DNA of 64,000 nt. It comes from Natrinema salsiterrestre (GTDB taxonomy: Archaea; Halobacteriota; Halobacteria; Halobacteriales; Natrialbaceae). Within the stretch, counting starts at the first letter, position 1. Each line of letters begins with the position of its first letter. The notes beneath the pieces were generated by a model. The model saw only the letters and a list, made by a program, of their open reading frames with translations. It did no database searches and was not told the origin of the DNA. The DNA is taken from NCBI RefSeq assembly GCF_029502005.1, contig NZ_JAMQOT010000007.1:162846-226845 (forward strand), written 5' to 3'. This document shows, one piece after another, positions 8,124-17,141 of this stretch. The translations under genes were made by a program, and so were the position numbers.

Positions 8124-9527
8124 GTGACGGGATCTTGCGTCGGCTTTCACTCATTGACCACCGAGGTCACCGATCACCGCCCGACGGTCGAGGGTACCGT
8201 TCCGGACTGGCTCTCCGGGACGCTGATTCGCAACGGGCCGGCCCGTTTCGAGGTCGGCGACCGCCGCGTCAACCACTGGTTCGACGGGCTCGCGATGCTC
8301 CGCCGCTACGCCTTCGACGACGGCCGGCTCCGCTATTCGAACCGGTTCCTCCGTAGCGACGCCTACGAGGATGCGATGAACGGCCGGCTGACCGGCCAGT
8401 TCGGTACTGACACGCGCGGGTGGCGGCGCCTCCTCGAGACGGTGACCGCGCTGGGGCTGCCGGACCCGACCGACAACGCGAACGTCCACGTCGCCCGCGT
8501 CGACGGCGAGTACGTCGCCCTCACCGAGGCACCACGTCGGGTCGCCTTCGATCCCGAGACGCTCGAGACGCGCGGGCGGTTTCGGTTCCGCGACGACCTG
8601 CCCGAGCACATCGCGGCCGCCCATCTCGTCGACGACCCCCACCGCGACGAACTGGTCGGATTCACCACGCAGTTCGGGCGGACGCCGCAGTATCACCTCT
8701 ACCGTCTCCCACGGGACAGTCGCACCCGCGAACTCGTCGCGTCCGTCGACGCAGCGGGGCCGGCCTACATCCACGACTGCAGCGTCACCACCGATCACGT
8801 CATCATCGTGGAGTCGCCGCTCGTACTTTCAGTGCTTCGGGCGCTCAACCCGTTTTCCGAGGGGGTGACCGACATGCTCGACTGGCAGCCGGACCGCGAG
8901 ACGCGCGTGCTCGTGATCGACCGCGACACCGGCGACATCGCGGCTGACCCGACGCTCGAGCCGGCCTTTACCTTCCACCACGTCAACGCCTACGTCGACG
9001 GCGAGACCGTCGTTCTCGACCTCGTGGCGTTCCCGACCGGCGACATCGTCGATTCAATGTCGCTGGCCGAACTCGAGGGCGAGGGGTTTCCGGCGGTGTC
9101 CGACGCCCGCCTGATGCGGTACCGCATCGATCCCGACGCGAACGCGGTCCGCCGGCGGCGACTCTACGATGGCGGAATGGAGATGCCGCGCGTCGCCCGC
9201 TCAGCCGTCGGCCGGCACCACCGGTACGCCTACGGCCAGGCGACCCACCGAGAGGGGGCGAACGGACTCGTCAAAGTGGACTGCGAGACGGGTACCGCCA
9301 GGGAATGGTGGGAAGAGTCGGTCTACCTCGAGGAACCGATCCCCGTCCGGCATCCCGATGCCGAGGCCGAAGACGAGGGGGTCGTCCTCGCGACGGCGCT
9401 GGACGTCGACCGCGAGCGGACGATGCTTCTGGTCTTCGACGCGGCGACGCTCGACGTCCGAGCGCGGGCCGATCTCCCGCACGCGGAACCGTTCGGTTTC
9501 CACGGCCGGTTCTTCCGGGACGTGTAG
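8124..9527 (+). CDS. Carotenoid oxygenase (RPE65/CCD family)
   Basis: A 467-aa non-haem iron dioxygenase of the carotenoid-cleavage family, probably cutting a carotenoid or apocarotenoid. The N-terminus VPDWLSGTLIRNGPARFEVG is the family signature. The four iron-binding histidines are likely those in AAHLVDD, AYIHDCSV, FTFHHVNAY and FGFHGRFF. Start is GTG 8124; the next methionine would delete the signature. In haloarchaea such enzymes could make retinal for rhodopsins, but no brp/blh or opsin gene is in the window, so the substrate is open. It sits alone between norB and the tRNA-Ile locus. Confidence 0.9.
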   Translation: MTGSCVGFHSLTTEVTDHRPTVEGTVPDWLSGTLIRNGPARFEVGDRRVNHWFDGLAMLRRYAFDDGRLRYSNRFLRSDAYEDAMNGRLTGQFGTDTRGWRRLLETVTALGLPDPTDNANVHVARVDGEYVALTEAPRRVAFDPETLETRGRFRFRDDLPEHIAAAHLVDDPHRDELVGFTTQFGRTPQYHLYRLPRDSRTRELVASVDAAGPAYIHDCSVTTDHVIIVESPLVLSVLRALNPFSEGVTDMLDWQPDRETRVLVIDRDTGDIAADPTLEPAFTFHHVNAYVDGETVVLDLVAFPTGDIVDSMSLAELEGEGFPAVSDARLMRYRIDPDANAVRRRRLYDGGMEMPRVARSAVGRHHRYAYGQATHREGANGLVKVDCETGTAREWWEESVYLEEPIPVRHPDAEAEDEGVVLATALDVDRERTMLLVFDAATLDVRARADLPHAEPFGFHGRFFRDV

Positions 9528-9585
9528 CTTGAGTGGGGTCGTGCGATACGTCACGCGACCTCGAGCGAGCGATACTGCGGCTCAC

Positions 9586-9799
9586 CGAGGTAGTTCGTCG
9601 CGAGAAGTGGGCCAACTCGAATACTCGCGGCTCGCGGAGTTGCTCGCCGCAAACGTATGGGCCAACTCGGATTTGAACCACCTGAAGACGGTCTCACTCG
9701 CGTCGCTCGTGAGCATGCGTCTTCCGTAGTTCAAATCCTCGCGGCAGCACGTACTCACGACTCACGAGGTAGTTCGTCGCGAGAAATGGGCCAACTCGG
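9586..9799. repeat. Duplicated tRNA-Ile 3' ends and a 35-bp direct repeat (attachment-site-like scar)
   Basis: A 35-bp segment at 9586-9620 recurs with two mismatches at 9765-9799, where it runs into the 3' end of the tRNA-Ile gene. A third copy at 9658-9679 repeats the last 22 nt of the tRNA gene (positions 9787-9808) without a mismatch. In addition, 9670-9690 and 9716-9736 are imperfect inverted copies of a T-arm-like sequence. Tandem partial copies of a tRNA 3' end are what repeated integration and loss of tRNA-targeting elements would leave. No integrase gene is present. Confidence 0.6.
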
Positions 9800-9860
9800 A
9801 TTTGAACCGAGAGCCTCCACCTTATCAGAGTGGCGCTCAACCTAATTGAGCTATTGGCCC
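9787..9860 (-). tRNA. tRNA-Ile (GAT)
   Basis: On the minus strand the gene reads from GGGCCAATAGCTC to the TTGGCCC acceptor strand plus discriminator A. The 7-bp acceptor stem pairs perfectly. The anticodon loop CTGATAA gives anticodon GAT, and the T-loop TTCAAAT is standard. No CCA is encoded and no intron is seen. Confidence 0.95.
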
Positions 9861-9937
9861 GCACCGCCGTCCTTCGCACTCGGTAGTTGCCCGGTGGAAC
9901 GTTTAAGGGTTTCTTTCTCTCGCACCCGTGAGAACCC

Positions 9938-10537
9938 CTACCGAGCGAGGGGATCGTCGTCTCTGTCGTCGTCCGCGTCGTCCGTCCGCTCGTCGCCGAA
10001 GTCGATCGTGTACGAGTTCTCGTCGTCGTTCCCGTCGACCGTATAGGCGTCGTCGCCGAGATCGTAGGTCCCGTCGCCGGTCGACTCGGAGCGTTCGCCC
10101 GCCTCTTCTCGATTCGGGAAGCCGATCGTCCAGACGTTCCCGCTGGCGAACCCGCCCGTCTTCTTGTCCGCGTAGGGGACGATCACGAAGCGCTTGAGCG
10201 CGGCCCGGATCGGGATCCGCGTCAGCGGCACGGCGAGCAGGAACCCGAGGAGGTCGGTGACCAGCCCCGGGGTCAGCAGGAACGCCCCCGCGGCGATCAG
10301 GAGGGCCCCGTCGAGCAGCTCGTTCGTCGGCGGGTTGCCCTCGGCCATCGACCGCTGTATCTTCCGGATCGTCCGCCGCCCCTCGGCTCGGACGAGCAGC
10401 ATGCCGACCAGTCCAGTCAGGACGACGAGCAGGATCATCCCGGCCCAGCCGATGACGTCCAGCTGGGTGACGAAAAGCGCGAGCAACACGGCGTCGAGGA
10501 ACGGGATGAGCAACAGCGCGAGGATCCACCGGAGCAT
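9938..10537 (-). CDS. FxsA family membrane protein
   Basis: A 199-aa protein whose first ~140 residues match the FxsA layout: an N-terminal membrane helix pair (WILALLLIPFLDAVLLALFV and GWAGMILLVVLTGLVGMLLV), the conserved RAEGRRTIRKIQ and LLDGALLIAAGAFLLTPG segments, and a further helix. The last ~60 residues are an acidic hydrophilic tail rich in Asp (DDADDDRDDD), a usual haloarchaeal addition. FxsA in E. coli modulates phage F exclusion; its cellular role is not known. Single gene, convergent with none; divergent from the DUF255 protein at 10682. Confidence 0.9.
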   Translation of the reverse strand: MLRWILALLLIPFLDAVLLALFVTQLDVIGWAGMILLVVLTGLVGMLLVRAEGRRTIRKIQRSMAEGNPPTNELLDGALLIAAGAFLLTPGLVTDLLGFLLAVPLTRIPIRAALKRFVIVPYADKKTGGFASGNVWTIGFPNREEAGERSESTGDGTYDLGDDAYTVDGNDDENSYTIDFGDERTDDADDDRDDDPLAR

Positions 10538-10681
10538 GGCCAGATATAGCCACCGAAGGGTGAAAATCCTTTACTCTCGTCCCAGGATCGGAATCGCCGC
10601 CGCTCGAGACCGCGAGCCGCGACGCCGGGCCGCGTCGCGTGCGAACGAAGGGCTTACCCTCGGCACGCGCCTCGGTCCGGT

Positions 10682-12331
10682 ATGGACGATACGACGCGCG
10701 TCGAGTGGCGCGAGTGGGAACAGGCCGCCTTCGACGACGCCGACGCGGCCGACGTTCCCGTCTTGCTCTCGCTGACTGCGACGTGGTGCGATCACTGCCA
10801 CGAGATGGACGAGGAGACGTATTCGGAGCCCCGAATCGCGGCCAACATCAACGACAGTTTCATTCCCGTGCGAGTCGACGTGGATCGGCATCCGCGCGTT
10901 CGCGATCGGTACAACATGGGCGGGTTTCCGTCGACGGTGTTCCTTGCACCCGACGGAAAGGTCCTGACCGGCGCGGGCTACCTCGGCCCCGACGGGATGC
11001 GGCAGGTCCTCGACAGCGTTCGAACCATGTGGGAGACGAAAGGCAGCGGCGCGGCGCGGGTCCCGCGGCCGTTGCGAGAGGACAACCCGCCGGCCGGCGA
11101 GCTGACGACCGACATCGAAACCGGAATGCTCGGCCACCTCACCGACACGTACGACGAGACCGCCGGCGGCTGGGGAGAGAGCCCGAAGTTCCCGCTTCCC
11201 GACGCCCTCGAGTTCGCGCTGAAGCGCGACCGGGAGATGGCGCTGCGGTCGTACGACGCGGTCGGCGCGAACCTGCTCGACGAGTACGACGGCGGCTTTT
11301 ATCGGTTCGCGACCGATCGCGACTGGTCGGGGGTCCAGCGCGAGAAACTGCTCGACTCCAACGGCGCGCTCGTTCGGGCCTTCGCCAACGCCTACCTCCA
11401 CACCGGCAAGGACGAGTACCGCGAGCCCGCCGATCGCACGATCGAGTTCCTGACCACGACGCTCTGGAACCCCGACGCCGACGCCTTCGCGAACAGCCAG
11501 GCCCCCGGTGACGACGATGCGCACAGCCTCGACGCGACCGATCGAGCGGCCGCCGACGAGCCGCCGGTCGATCGAGGCGTTTTCGCCGGCTCGAACGGGC
11601 TTGCCATCGAGGGGCTGCTCACCTACTACGCCTACACCGACGACGAGCGGGCCCGCCGGTACGCCGAGCGCGCGCTCGCGACCCTCCGCGAAGACCTGCT
11701 CCAAGACGGCGTCGCGGTCCATGCGCTCGACGAGCGCGCGGAACGCACCGCCGACGGCGATCCCGTCCCGCTCCTCACGAATCAGGCGCGTGCGCTGGCG
11801 GCGCTGACGACGGCCGCCAGCACCCTCGAGACGGACGCGCTCGAGGACGCGACGCGCGTCGCGGAGTCGACGATCGATCGGCTCCGCGACGAGGACTCGT
11901 TCCTCGACGGGCCCGCCGAGGGCGTCGGCCTGTGCGACCGGCCGCTGCGTCCCCTCGACGCCAACGTCGCGTTCGCGGACGCGCTGATCGATCTGGCAGT
12001 CCTCACCGGCGACGACCGCTACCGCGAGTTCGCTCGAGCGACCCTCGAGACGTTCGCGGGGGCCAGCGACCGATTCGGCGTCCAGATCGCCCGCTACGCG
12101 ACGGCGGTGTCCCGGTTGCTCGAGGGCCCGCTGGTGATCCGGGTCGCGGCCGACCCGGGCTCGGACCTCCACCGGGCGGCGCTTCGGCTCGCGGACCACG
12201 AGAAGGTGGTCGTTCCCGACGCCGACGACCTCGACGCGGGAACTGCGCGGGCCGAACGAGGCGATCGGATGTCGGCACCCGCCGAAACTCCCGACGAGTT
12301 GAGCGAACGAATTCAGACCGTTTTGGACTGA
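10682..12331 (+). CDS. DUF255 thioredoxin-domain protein (YyaL/SPATA20-like)
   Basis: A 549-aa protein. Residues ~1-125 form a thioredoxin-like domain with the motif TATWCDHCHEMD (CxxC near residue 35) and the FPSTVFLAPDGKVL strand. Residues ~140-540 are helical and look like the (alpha/alpha)6-barrel found in this family (AAGGWGESPKFPLPDALEFAL, GALVRAFANAYLHTGKDEYREPA). It is shorter than bacterial YyaL (about 680-700 aa), as is common in haloarchaea. Role is unknown; a redox or sugar-epimerase-like activity has been proposed for the fold, but nothing here decides it. Ends 80 bp before a TrmB regulator on the same strand. Confidence 0.85.
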   Translation: MDDTTRVEWREWEQAAFDDADAADVPVLLSLTATWCDHCHEMDEETYSEPRIAANINDSFIPVRVDVDRHPRVRDRYNMGGFPSTVFLAPDGKVLTGAGYLGPDGMRQVLDSVRTMWETKGSGAARVPRPLREDNPPAGELTTDIETGMLGHLTDTYDETAGGWGESPKFPLPDALEFALKRDREMALRSYDAVGANLLDEYDGGFYRFATDRDWSGVQREKLLDSNGALVRAFANAYLHTGKDEYREPADRTIEFLTTTLWNPDADAFANSQAPGDDDAHSLDATDRAAADEPPVDRGVFAGSNGLAIEGLLTYYAYTDDERARRYAERALATLREDLLQDGVAVHALDERAERTADGDPVPLLTNQARALAALTTAASTLETDALEDATRVAESTIDRLRDEDSFLDGPAEGVGLCDRPLRPLDANVAFADALIDLAVLTGDDRYREFARATLETFAGASDRFGVQIARYATAVSRLLEGPLVIRVAADPGSDLHRAALRLADHEKVVVPDADDLDAGTARAERGDRMSAPAETPDELSERIQTVLD

Positions 12332-12382
12332 CGCTCGGCCACGAACCCGCCGAGACCGATCCCGTATCAAACTACCACAGCG

Positions 12383-12388
12383 TTTATG
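12383..12388 (+). promoter_or_regulatory. TATA box of the TrmB-family gene
   Basis: TTTATG at 12383-12388 is centred about 28 bp before ATG 12413, the spacing expected for a leaderless haloarchaeal transcript. It overlaps an upstream in-frame ATG at 12386, which argues that 12413 is the true start. Confidence 0.6.
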
Positions 12389-12412
12389 GCCCTCCGGTTG
12401 GTCTGTCGTGAC

Positions 12413-13216
12413 ATGGCCAGTCTCAGGGACCTCGGGCTCTCGGAGTACGAGGCTCGAGCCTACCGATCGTTACTGAACACCGGCCCGACAACGGCCAAGG
12501 AACTTTCACGAGCGAGCGACGTTCCGATGGGGCGGATCTACGACGTGCTCAACAGTATCGAACAGTACAATCTGGTCCGGAGTCAGACCGCGAGCCGGCC
12601 GAAGAAGTACGTCGCCGTCGAGCCCTCGACGGCGCTCGATCGGCTGCTCGAGGACAAGAAGCGCGAACTCGAGGAGAAGGCCGACCAGTACGAGTCGATC
12701 GTCGACGATCTGGCCGACGAGCTCGACGCGGCCGAGCCGGTCGAGGAACAGTTCTGGACCGCCGCCGTCGGTCCCGAGGAGACGATCGACCTCCTCCTGG
12801 AACGGCTCGCGGCCGCCGACCGCGATATCGTGATGGTCTCGTCCCATCCGTCCCCCCAGTGGGACATGCAGGCCGTCAGCGAGGAGATCAACGCCCAGCT
12901 CGAGGACGCCCTCGATCGGGGCGTCTCGATCGACCTGTTGATGACCCGCGAGATGGTCGCCTCGATGTCGGAGGAGGTGGGTCGACGGTACCGAGAGACC
13001 CTCCAACAGCGCGAGGACTTCGACGTCCGAACGCACGACGACGTGACGGGCTCGTTCAACATCATCGACGGCGTCGAAGTCTGCATTCAGGTTCCCAACC
13101 CGCTCTCTTCGGGCGAGGCCTTCGGTATGATCGACCTGAAGGATCCGGAGTTCGCGGCGAACGTCCACGAGGAGTTCGCCCCGCGGTGGACGGAAGCGGA
13201 GCCGCTCGAGTTCTAA
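12413..13216 (+). CDS. TrmB-family transcriptional regulator
   Basis: A 267-aa regulator. Residues 1-75 are the TrmB-type winged helix ([38 protein letters not shown]), then a coiled coil at about 80-110 ([23 protein letters not shown]) and a PLD-like/effector C-terminal domain ([28 protein letters not shown]). Haloarchaeal proteins of this subfamily act as general or metabolic regulators. Its 3' end overlaps the convergent mptA gene by 4 bp. The start is supported by the TATA box 28 bp upstream. Confidence 0.88.
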   Translation: MASLRDLGLSEYEARAYRSLLNTGPTTAKELSRASDVPMGRIYDVLNSIEQYNLVRSQTASRPKKYVAVEPSTALDRLLEDKKRELEEKADQYESIVDDLADELDAAEPVEEQFWTAAVGPEETIDLLLERLAAADRDIVMVSSHPSPQWDMQAVSEEINAQLEDALDRGVSIDLLMTREMVASMSEEVGRRYRETLQQREDFDVRTHDDVTGSFNIIDGVEVCIQVPNPLSSGEAFGMIDLKDPEFAANVHEEFAPRWTEAEPLEF

Positions 13217-14139
13217 CGGTCGATTTCTTCCCGGAGCGTCCCCATTTCGACGATGCGCTCGGCGTGGGCGTTGTGCTGGTGGATCGACTCGTCGTTGGAC
13301 TGGCTCATCGTGATCACCGCGTCGTCGGCCAGGTGATCGAACTCGTCGACGACGCCCTCGGCCAGCGCCCGCACGCAGTCCTCGACGAACTTCGCGTCGG
13401 CGTGGGCCTCGTAGGTCATGTGGTCCTCGTCGGGTCGCTTCGCGAGGTTGTAGATCCGGGCGCTCATCGAATCCCGAGCGATGTCGATGATGTCGTTCAG
13501 GTCGACCGACGGATCGCCGTTGGCTTCGACGGTCAGCGTCGCGTGACCCCGCTGGGAGTGCCCCGGCTGCGGTACTTCCTCCAGGAACTCCGCGATCGTC
13601 TCCTCCTCGACGCCGAGGTCCTCGAGGGTCTGTTTCGCGCGGGACGTGGACATCCCCTGCGAGCACGGACAGACGGTCATCCCGGTGACCGTGGCACCGA
13701 TCTCCTCGCGAGTCCCCTCGTCGGTCGCCGTCGCCGAGGCCACGATATCGACGGTGTGTTGCGTTTCCCGGTCGCTCGCGGGCGTCTGTTCGCGCCGCAT
13801 GAACTCGGCCTCCATCGAGACCTCCGCCCGCGACGTGTAATCGTGTCGCTCGAGCAGCCGTTCGGCGGCCTCGCCGCAGACTTCCTCGACGCCGTAGGCC
13901 TCCTCGCGGGTCGCGTCCTCGAGGATCTCGTCGATGACCTCCATGTTGCGGCTCATGTCCGCGCCCTTTCGCCACCCCGGGAGGTCGACGAAGACCTCGA
14001 ACTCGGCGGTCAGGACGATCGGTCGCTTGCCCTCGCGGGCGATCTTGACGAGCTTGTCGACGCCGGTGACGCCGACCTGACTCAGGCCGACGGTCACGTC
14101 GGGGGACGTCGCCTGCACGTCCGGCAGCTGATGACTCAT
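13213..14139 (-). CDS. mptA: GTP cyclohydrolase IV (MptA / FolE2-type)
   Basis: Catalyses GTP to 7,8-dihydroneopterin 2',3'-cyclic phosphate, the first step of archaeal tetrahydropterin/folate synthesis. About 308 aa from the start [10 protein letters not shown]; a start three codons upstream (MRAM) is possible. Diagnostic parts are [19 protein letters not shown] at the N-terminus, the metal/catalytic motif [10 protein letters not shown] near residue 150, the histidine pair in [11 protein letters not shown], and the C-terminal [14 protein letters not shown]. Length and motifs fit the COG1469 family. Convergent with the TrmB gene, overlapping by 4 bp. Confidence 0.95.
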   Translation of the reverse strand: MSHQLPDVQATSPDVTVGLSQVGVTGVDKLVKIAREGKRPIVLTAEFEVFVDLPGWRKGADMSRNMEVIDEILEDATREEAYGVEEVCGEAAERLLERHDYTSRAEVSMEAEFMRREQTPASDRETQHTVDIVASATATDEGTREEIGATVTGMTVCPCSQGMSTSRAKQTLEDLGVEEETIAEFLEEVPQPGHSQRGHATLTVEANGDPSVDLNDIIDIARDSMSARIYNLAKRPDEDHMTYEAHADAKFVEDCVRALAEGVVDEFDHLADDAVITMSQSNDESIHQHNAHAERIVEMGTLREEIDR

Positions 14140-14238
14140 TGCCCGCATTCAGGGTAGGGTGCGATTCAACCTTTCGGAACCAGTAGTTACTGGCTCGACG
14201 TGCCGTGAGCCCGGGTACGGACTCGAGCGAGCCGTCGC

Positions 14239-14280
14239 TTCTTTAAGTGCCTCTGGTCTCAAGGTTGAGATATGACGGGA
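14239..14280 (+). promoter_or_regulatory. Repeated promoter/operator-like element, copy 1
   Basis: Begins TTCTTTAAGT like copies at 16104 and 17142. TATA-like TTTAAG is at 14242-14247, followed ten bases later by the perfect dyad TCTCAAGGTTGAGA (14257-14270). Copies 2 and 3 have a TCAC-AAG-GTGA dyad at the same place. This copy lies between the mptA start and the HTH/zinc-ribbon gene and diverges after the dyad. Confidence 0.6.
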
Positions 14281-14374
14281 AGACGGTCGTTCTCCGGGAT
14301 GCCGATTCGATAGTTGCACTACTACTCCTCTCAGCGGCGCTGACGTTCCGGCCACGAGCGGTACGGCTCGAGTC

Positions 14375-14785
14375 ATGGCGGCAGCCACGCGAAATGACAG
14401 GGATAGGATTACGGTCGCCCCGTCCCAGTCCTTCGATACCGTGACTAGCGAGCGCGAGTCGCCGAACGACGACGAGACCCCGGACGGCACTGCTCCCTCC
14501 GCCACCGACGTGTGCGACGAAATGGAGCCGTTCGAACCCTACACCTCCGGTGAACTGGCCGCGATTCTCGATATCCCGAAGCGGCTCGCCCGCACGCTCT
14601 TGAAGAGACTCACCGACGACGGACGGATCCGACGGAAGGAACTCGAGTCGGATCGCGCCGTCTGGATCCGGGAACCGCCGACACACGCGTGTCCGGACTG
14701 CGGCCGCGAGTTCGAGATCAGGTACTCCCATCCGATCTTCCAGGCGGTTCAGTTCTGTCCCGGCTGTGGCACGCGACTCGAGTGA
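14375..14785 (+). CDS. HTH and zinc-ribbon protein, likely DNA-binding
   Basis: Up to 136 aa. Residues ~50-95 form a winged-helix-like domain (YTSGELAAILDIPKRLART, KRLTDDGRIRRKEL). Residues ~105-136 form a zinc ribbon with two CxxC knuckles (CPDCGREFE and CPGCGTRLE). GTG 14441 may be the real start, because acidic haloarchaeal composition begins there. Probably a small transcription factor; the target is unknown. It is preceded by copy 1 of the repeated promoter element and followed 76 bp later by the S2P protease gene on the same strand. Confidence 0.75.
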   Translation: MAAATRNDRDRITVAPSQSFDTVTSERESPNDDETPDGTAPSATDVCDEMEPFEPYTSGELAAILDIPKRLARTLLKRLTDDGRIRRKELESDRAVWIREPPTHACPDCGREFEIRYSHPIFQAVQFCPGCGTRLE

Positions 14786-14861
14786 CCTACACGGCGATCC
14801 GGTAACCGACACGGCGATCCGTTTCCCGGTCACCTAAGACCCCGGAGTGCCAGCGGTGAGT

Positions 14862-16001
14862 GTGCGAAGTTACACTATTACGGAGATCTGGGATATTCCG
14901 ATTCGGATCAACACGTCGTTGCTGATTTTCCTCCCGATCCTCGCATGGCTCATCGGAAGCGGGCAGCAGATCGAACTGTACGCCGGGTTCATCGACGGAC
15001 TCACCGGGACCGGATTCGACCTCTCCCGTCTCCTCGCGGGGACGACGCCGTGGCTCATCGGCATCACGGCAGCGGTCGGGCTGTTCGTGAGCGTCACGCT
15101 GCACGAACTGGGCCACTCGTGGGTCGCGCTGCGATACGACATCGAGATCGAGTCGATCACCCTGTGGATCCTCGGCGGCATCGCGTCGCTGAAGACGCTG
15201 CCAAAGGAGTGGGACCGCGAGTTCTGGATCGCCATCGCCGGCCCCATCACGAGCGTTCTCGTGGCCGCCGGCTGTTACGTCGCCGTTCTCGTCGCGCCGG
15301 ACTCCCTGCAGGTCACCCGGTTCGTCCTCGGGTATCTGGCCATCACGAACCTGATCCTCGCGGGATTCAACCTCCTCCCCGCGTTCCCCATGGACGGCGG
15401 ACGCATCTTCCGCGCGCTCCTGGCTCGCTCCCGTCCCTACGGGAGCGCGACGCGGATCGCGGCGCGAGTCGGCGTCGGCTTCGCGTTCCTGTTCGCTATC
15501 GTCGGGATCCTCAACTTCCAGCTCATTCTCCTGCTCCTCGCCTTCTTCATCTACGGCGCGGCGACCACGGAGTCGCGAACCGTCCTCCTCGACGAACTGC
15601 TCGAGGGAATCACCGTCGGCGACATCATGACCCGGGATCCAGCGACAGTCTCCGCCGACACGACGATCGCGGCGTTCGGTGACCGGATGATCCGCGACCG
15701 TCAATCCGTTCACCTCGTCACGGACGGGACCGGGGCGGTCGTCGGCGTCGTCACGCTCGAGGATCTCCGGACGTCTCGAGGGGACGACCGGGGATCGACC
15801 CGCCTCGAAGACGTGATGCAGGACGTCCCGCGTATCGAATCGACTGCCGACGCCTTCGACACGCTCCCCGTCGTGAACCAGTCCGGGAACGGGAACGTAC
15901 TCGTCGAGAAGGCCGGGGAGATCGTCGGTGTTCTCTCGCAATCCGATTACGCCCACGCCATGACGGTTCGACGCGGCTTTCAGAGTTCGATCGGCGGGTA
16001 G
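14862..16001 (+). CDS. Site-2 protease family zinc metalloprotease with CBS domain pair
   Basis: Intramembrane protease of the M50 family. About 379 aa from GTG 14862, chosen because RSYTITEIWDIPIRINTSLL is the usual N-terminus; GTG 14847 is also in frame. The zinc motif HELGHSW is near residue 81 and the second metal-ligand motif LLPAFPMDGGR near residue 175, within six or so membrane helices. Residues ~245-375 form two CBS domains (VGDIMTRDPATVSADTT, QDVPRIESTADAFDTLPV), which in related proteins sense adenine nucleotides. Substrate unknown. Lies 76 bp after the HTH/zinc-ribbon gene, possibly co-transcribed from repeat copy 1. Confidence 0.92.
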   Translation: MRSYTITEIWDIPIRINTSLLIFLPILAWLIGSGQQIELYAGFIDGLTGTGFDLSRLLAGTTPWLIGITAAVGLFVSVTLHELGHSWVALRYDIEIESITLWILGGIASLKTLPKEWDREFWIAIAGPITSVLVAAGCYVAVLVAPDSLQVTRFVLGYLAITNLILAGFNLLPAFPMDGGRIFRALLARSRPYGSATRIAARVGVGFAFLFAIVGILNFQLILLLLAFFIYGAATTESRTVLLDELLEGITVGDIMTRDPATVSADTTIAAFGDRMIRDRQSVHLVTDGTGAVVGVVTLEDLRTSRGDDRGSTRLEDVMQDVPRIESTADAFDTLPVVNQSGNGNVLVEKAGEIVGVLSQSDYAHAMTVRRGFQSSIGG

Positions 16002-16103
16002 CGAACGCGTTCGAGGGTGCGACGGATCCGCGACACGGAGGGTCACCGGTTCGCGTATCGGCCGACTTCGGAACGGTCCCCTCGGCGGGCCCGGTTCCGA
16101 TCG

Positions 16104-16145
16104 TTCTTTAAGTGTCTCTGGTCACAAGGTGAAGCTACGAAGGGC
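16104..16145 (+). promoter_or_regulatory. Repeated promoter/operator-like element, copy 2
   Basis: 42 bp matching copy 3 (17142-17183) at 40 of 42 positions. TATA-like TTTAAG at 16107-16112 is followed by the dyad TCAC-AAG-GTGA at 16122-16132, between the TATA box and the expected transcription start (about 16136). It lies 102 bp after the S2P stop and 55 bp before the nucleotidyltransferase ATG. Confidence 0.65.
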
Positions 16146-16199
16146 ATTCGGCACGCCGGTCTTCTCGCAGTTCCGTTTTCGACGACTCGAGCCACAACC

Positions 16200-17120
16200 A
16201 TGTCTCCCGTCCCGAATCACGTCCAGCGGAGCGTCGACGAGCACCTGACGGCGATCGAACGCGAGTACGACGTCGCGGTCGTACTGGCGGTCGCCCGCGG
16301 GAGCCACGCCTGGGGCGCGGCGAGTCCTGACAGCGACTACGACGTCGGGTTCGTCTTCGTCCCGAGCGATCTGCGCCGGTACGCCCACCTCGAGGGACCG
16401 CCCGAAACTATCGTCGCGGACCGTGGCGAGCTCGAGTATCAGGGCTGGGACGTGCGGACGTTCGCAGGGCTGCTCGCGGATTCGAACGAGGGCGCGATCG
16501 ATTTGCTGCGAAGTCCGATTCGCTATCGGGTGGCGTACGATCCCGCCGACCTCGCCGACTACCTCGAGCGGACCTACAACCCGATCGACCTGTATCACAC
16601 GTGGCGCGGGATCGCGACGAACAACTACCGCACGTACGTCTCGCACCACCTGGTCCGAACCGACGACGAGACCGTCCCGATCGTCGACGCGGGCGAGGAC
16701 ACGTACACCGTCGAAACCGGCGACGGAACGACGACGGTGCCGGCCGACGACGACCGGTTCACCGAGACCCAGACGAAACCGACGGTGAAGCGAAACCTGA
16801 CGATCTGTCGGGCCGCCATGTCGGCGTACTACCTCAAAACGACCGGCGAGAGCGGCGCACACGAGTTACCGGCCCTCGACTTCGAGGCGTTCCTGACCGA
16901 GCAAGCGCCCGCGGTCTTCGACGCCGAACGGATCGACCGCGCTCGCGAGTTGCTCGAGCGCAAGCGGGCGGGCGAGGGCGATGTCGACGTCGGCGACGCC
17001 GTGGGCCGCGAGTTCGCACACCCGCCACGAGAGATCGAGCCGGACGTGCACGCTCGAGCCGGGCCCGATACCGAACGGCTGGACGGATACATCGACGAGA
17101 TGCTCCGAGCCGTCCGCTAG
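16200..17120 (+). CDS. Nucleotidyltransferase domain protein (YcgL/RlaP-like)
   Basis: A 306-aa protein with the polymerase-beta-type nucleotidyltransferase signature ARGSHAWGAASPDSDYDVGF (residues ~32-51: GS then DxD). The rest, including the helical C-terminal half (NYRTYVSHHL, KPTVKRNLTICRAAMSAYYL), resembles the predicted nucleotidyltransferase family PF10127 (YcgL, RlaP). Members are known from RNA-ligase-associated loci and phages; the substrate here is unknown. ATG 16200 is preceded by repeat copy 2, implying a ~65-nt leader. Copy 3 follows 21 bp after its stop. Confidence 0.85.
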   Translation: MSPVPNHVQRSVDEHLTAIEREYDVAVVLAVARGSHAWGAASPDSDYDVGFVFVPSDLRRYAHLEGPPETIVADRGELEYQGWDVRTFAGLLADSNEGAIDLLRSPIRYRVAYDPADLADYLERTYNPIDLYHTWRGIATNNYRTYVSHHLVRTDDETVPIVDAGEDTYTVETGDGTTTVPADDDRFTETQTKPTVKRNLTICRAAMSAYYLKTTGESGAHELPALDFEAFLTEQAPAVFDAERIDRARELLERKRAGEGDVDVGDAVGREFAHPPREIEPDVHARAGPDTERLDGYIDEMLRAVR

Positions 17121-17141
17121 CAGCGTCCGCTCGCCGATCCA

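Noticed and set aside
10571..12370. 599-aa antisense frame opposite the DUF255 protein
   Set aside because: Shadow frame; the plus strand shows the thioredoxin CxxC domain and family-conserved segments.
14272..14313. 13-codon frame starting right after copy 1 of the repeated element
   Set aside because: Start context fits a leaderless transcript, but the frame is absent after copies 2 and 3, so it is not a shared feature.
16002..16013. CGAACGCGTTCG palindrome just after the S2P stop codon
   Set aside because: About 100 bp before promoter-like copy 2 and no link to respiration genes; likely chance in GC-rich DNA.
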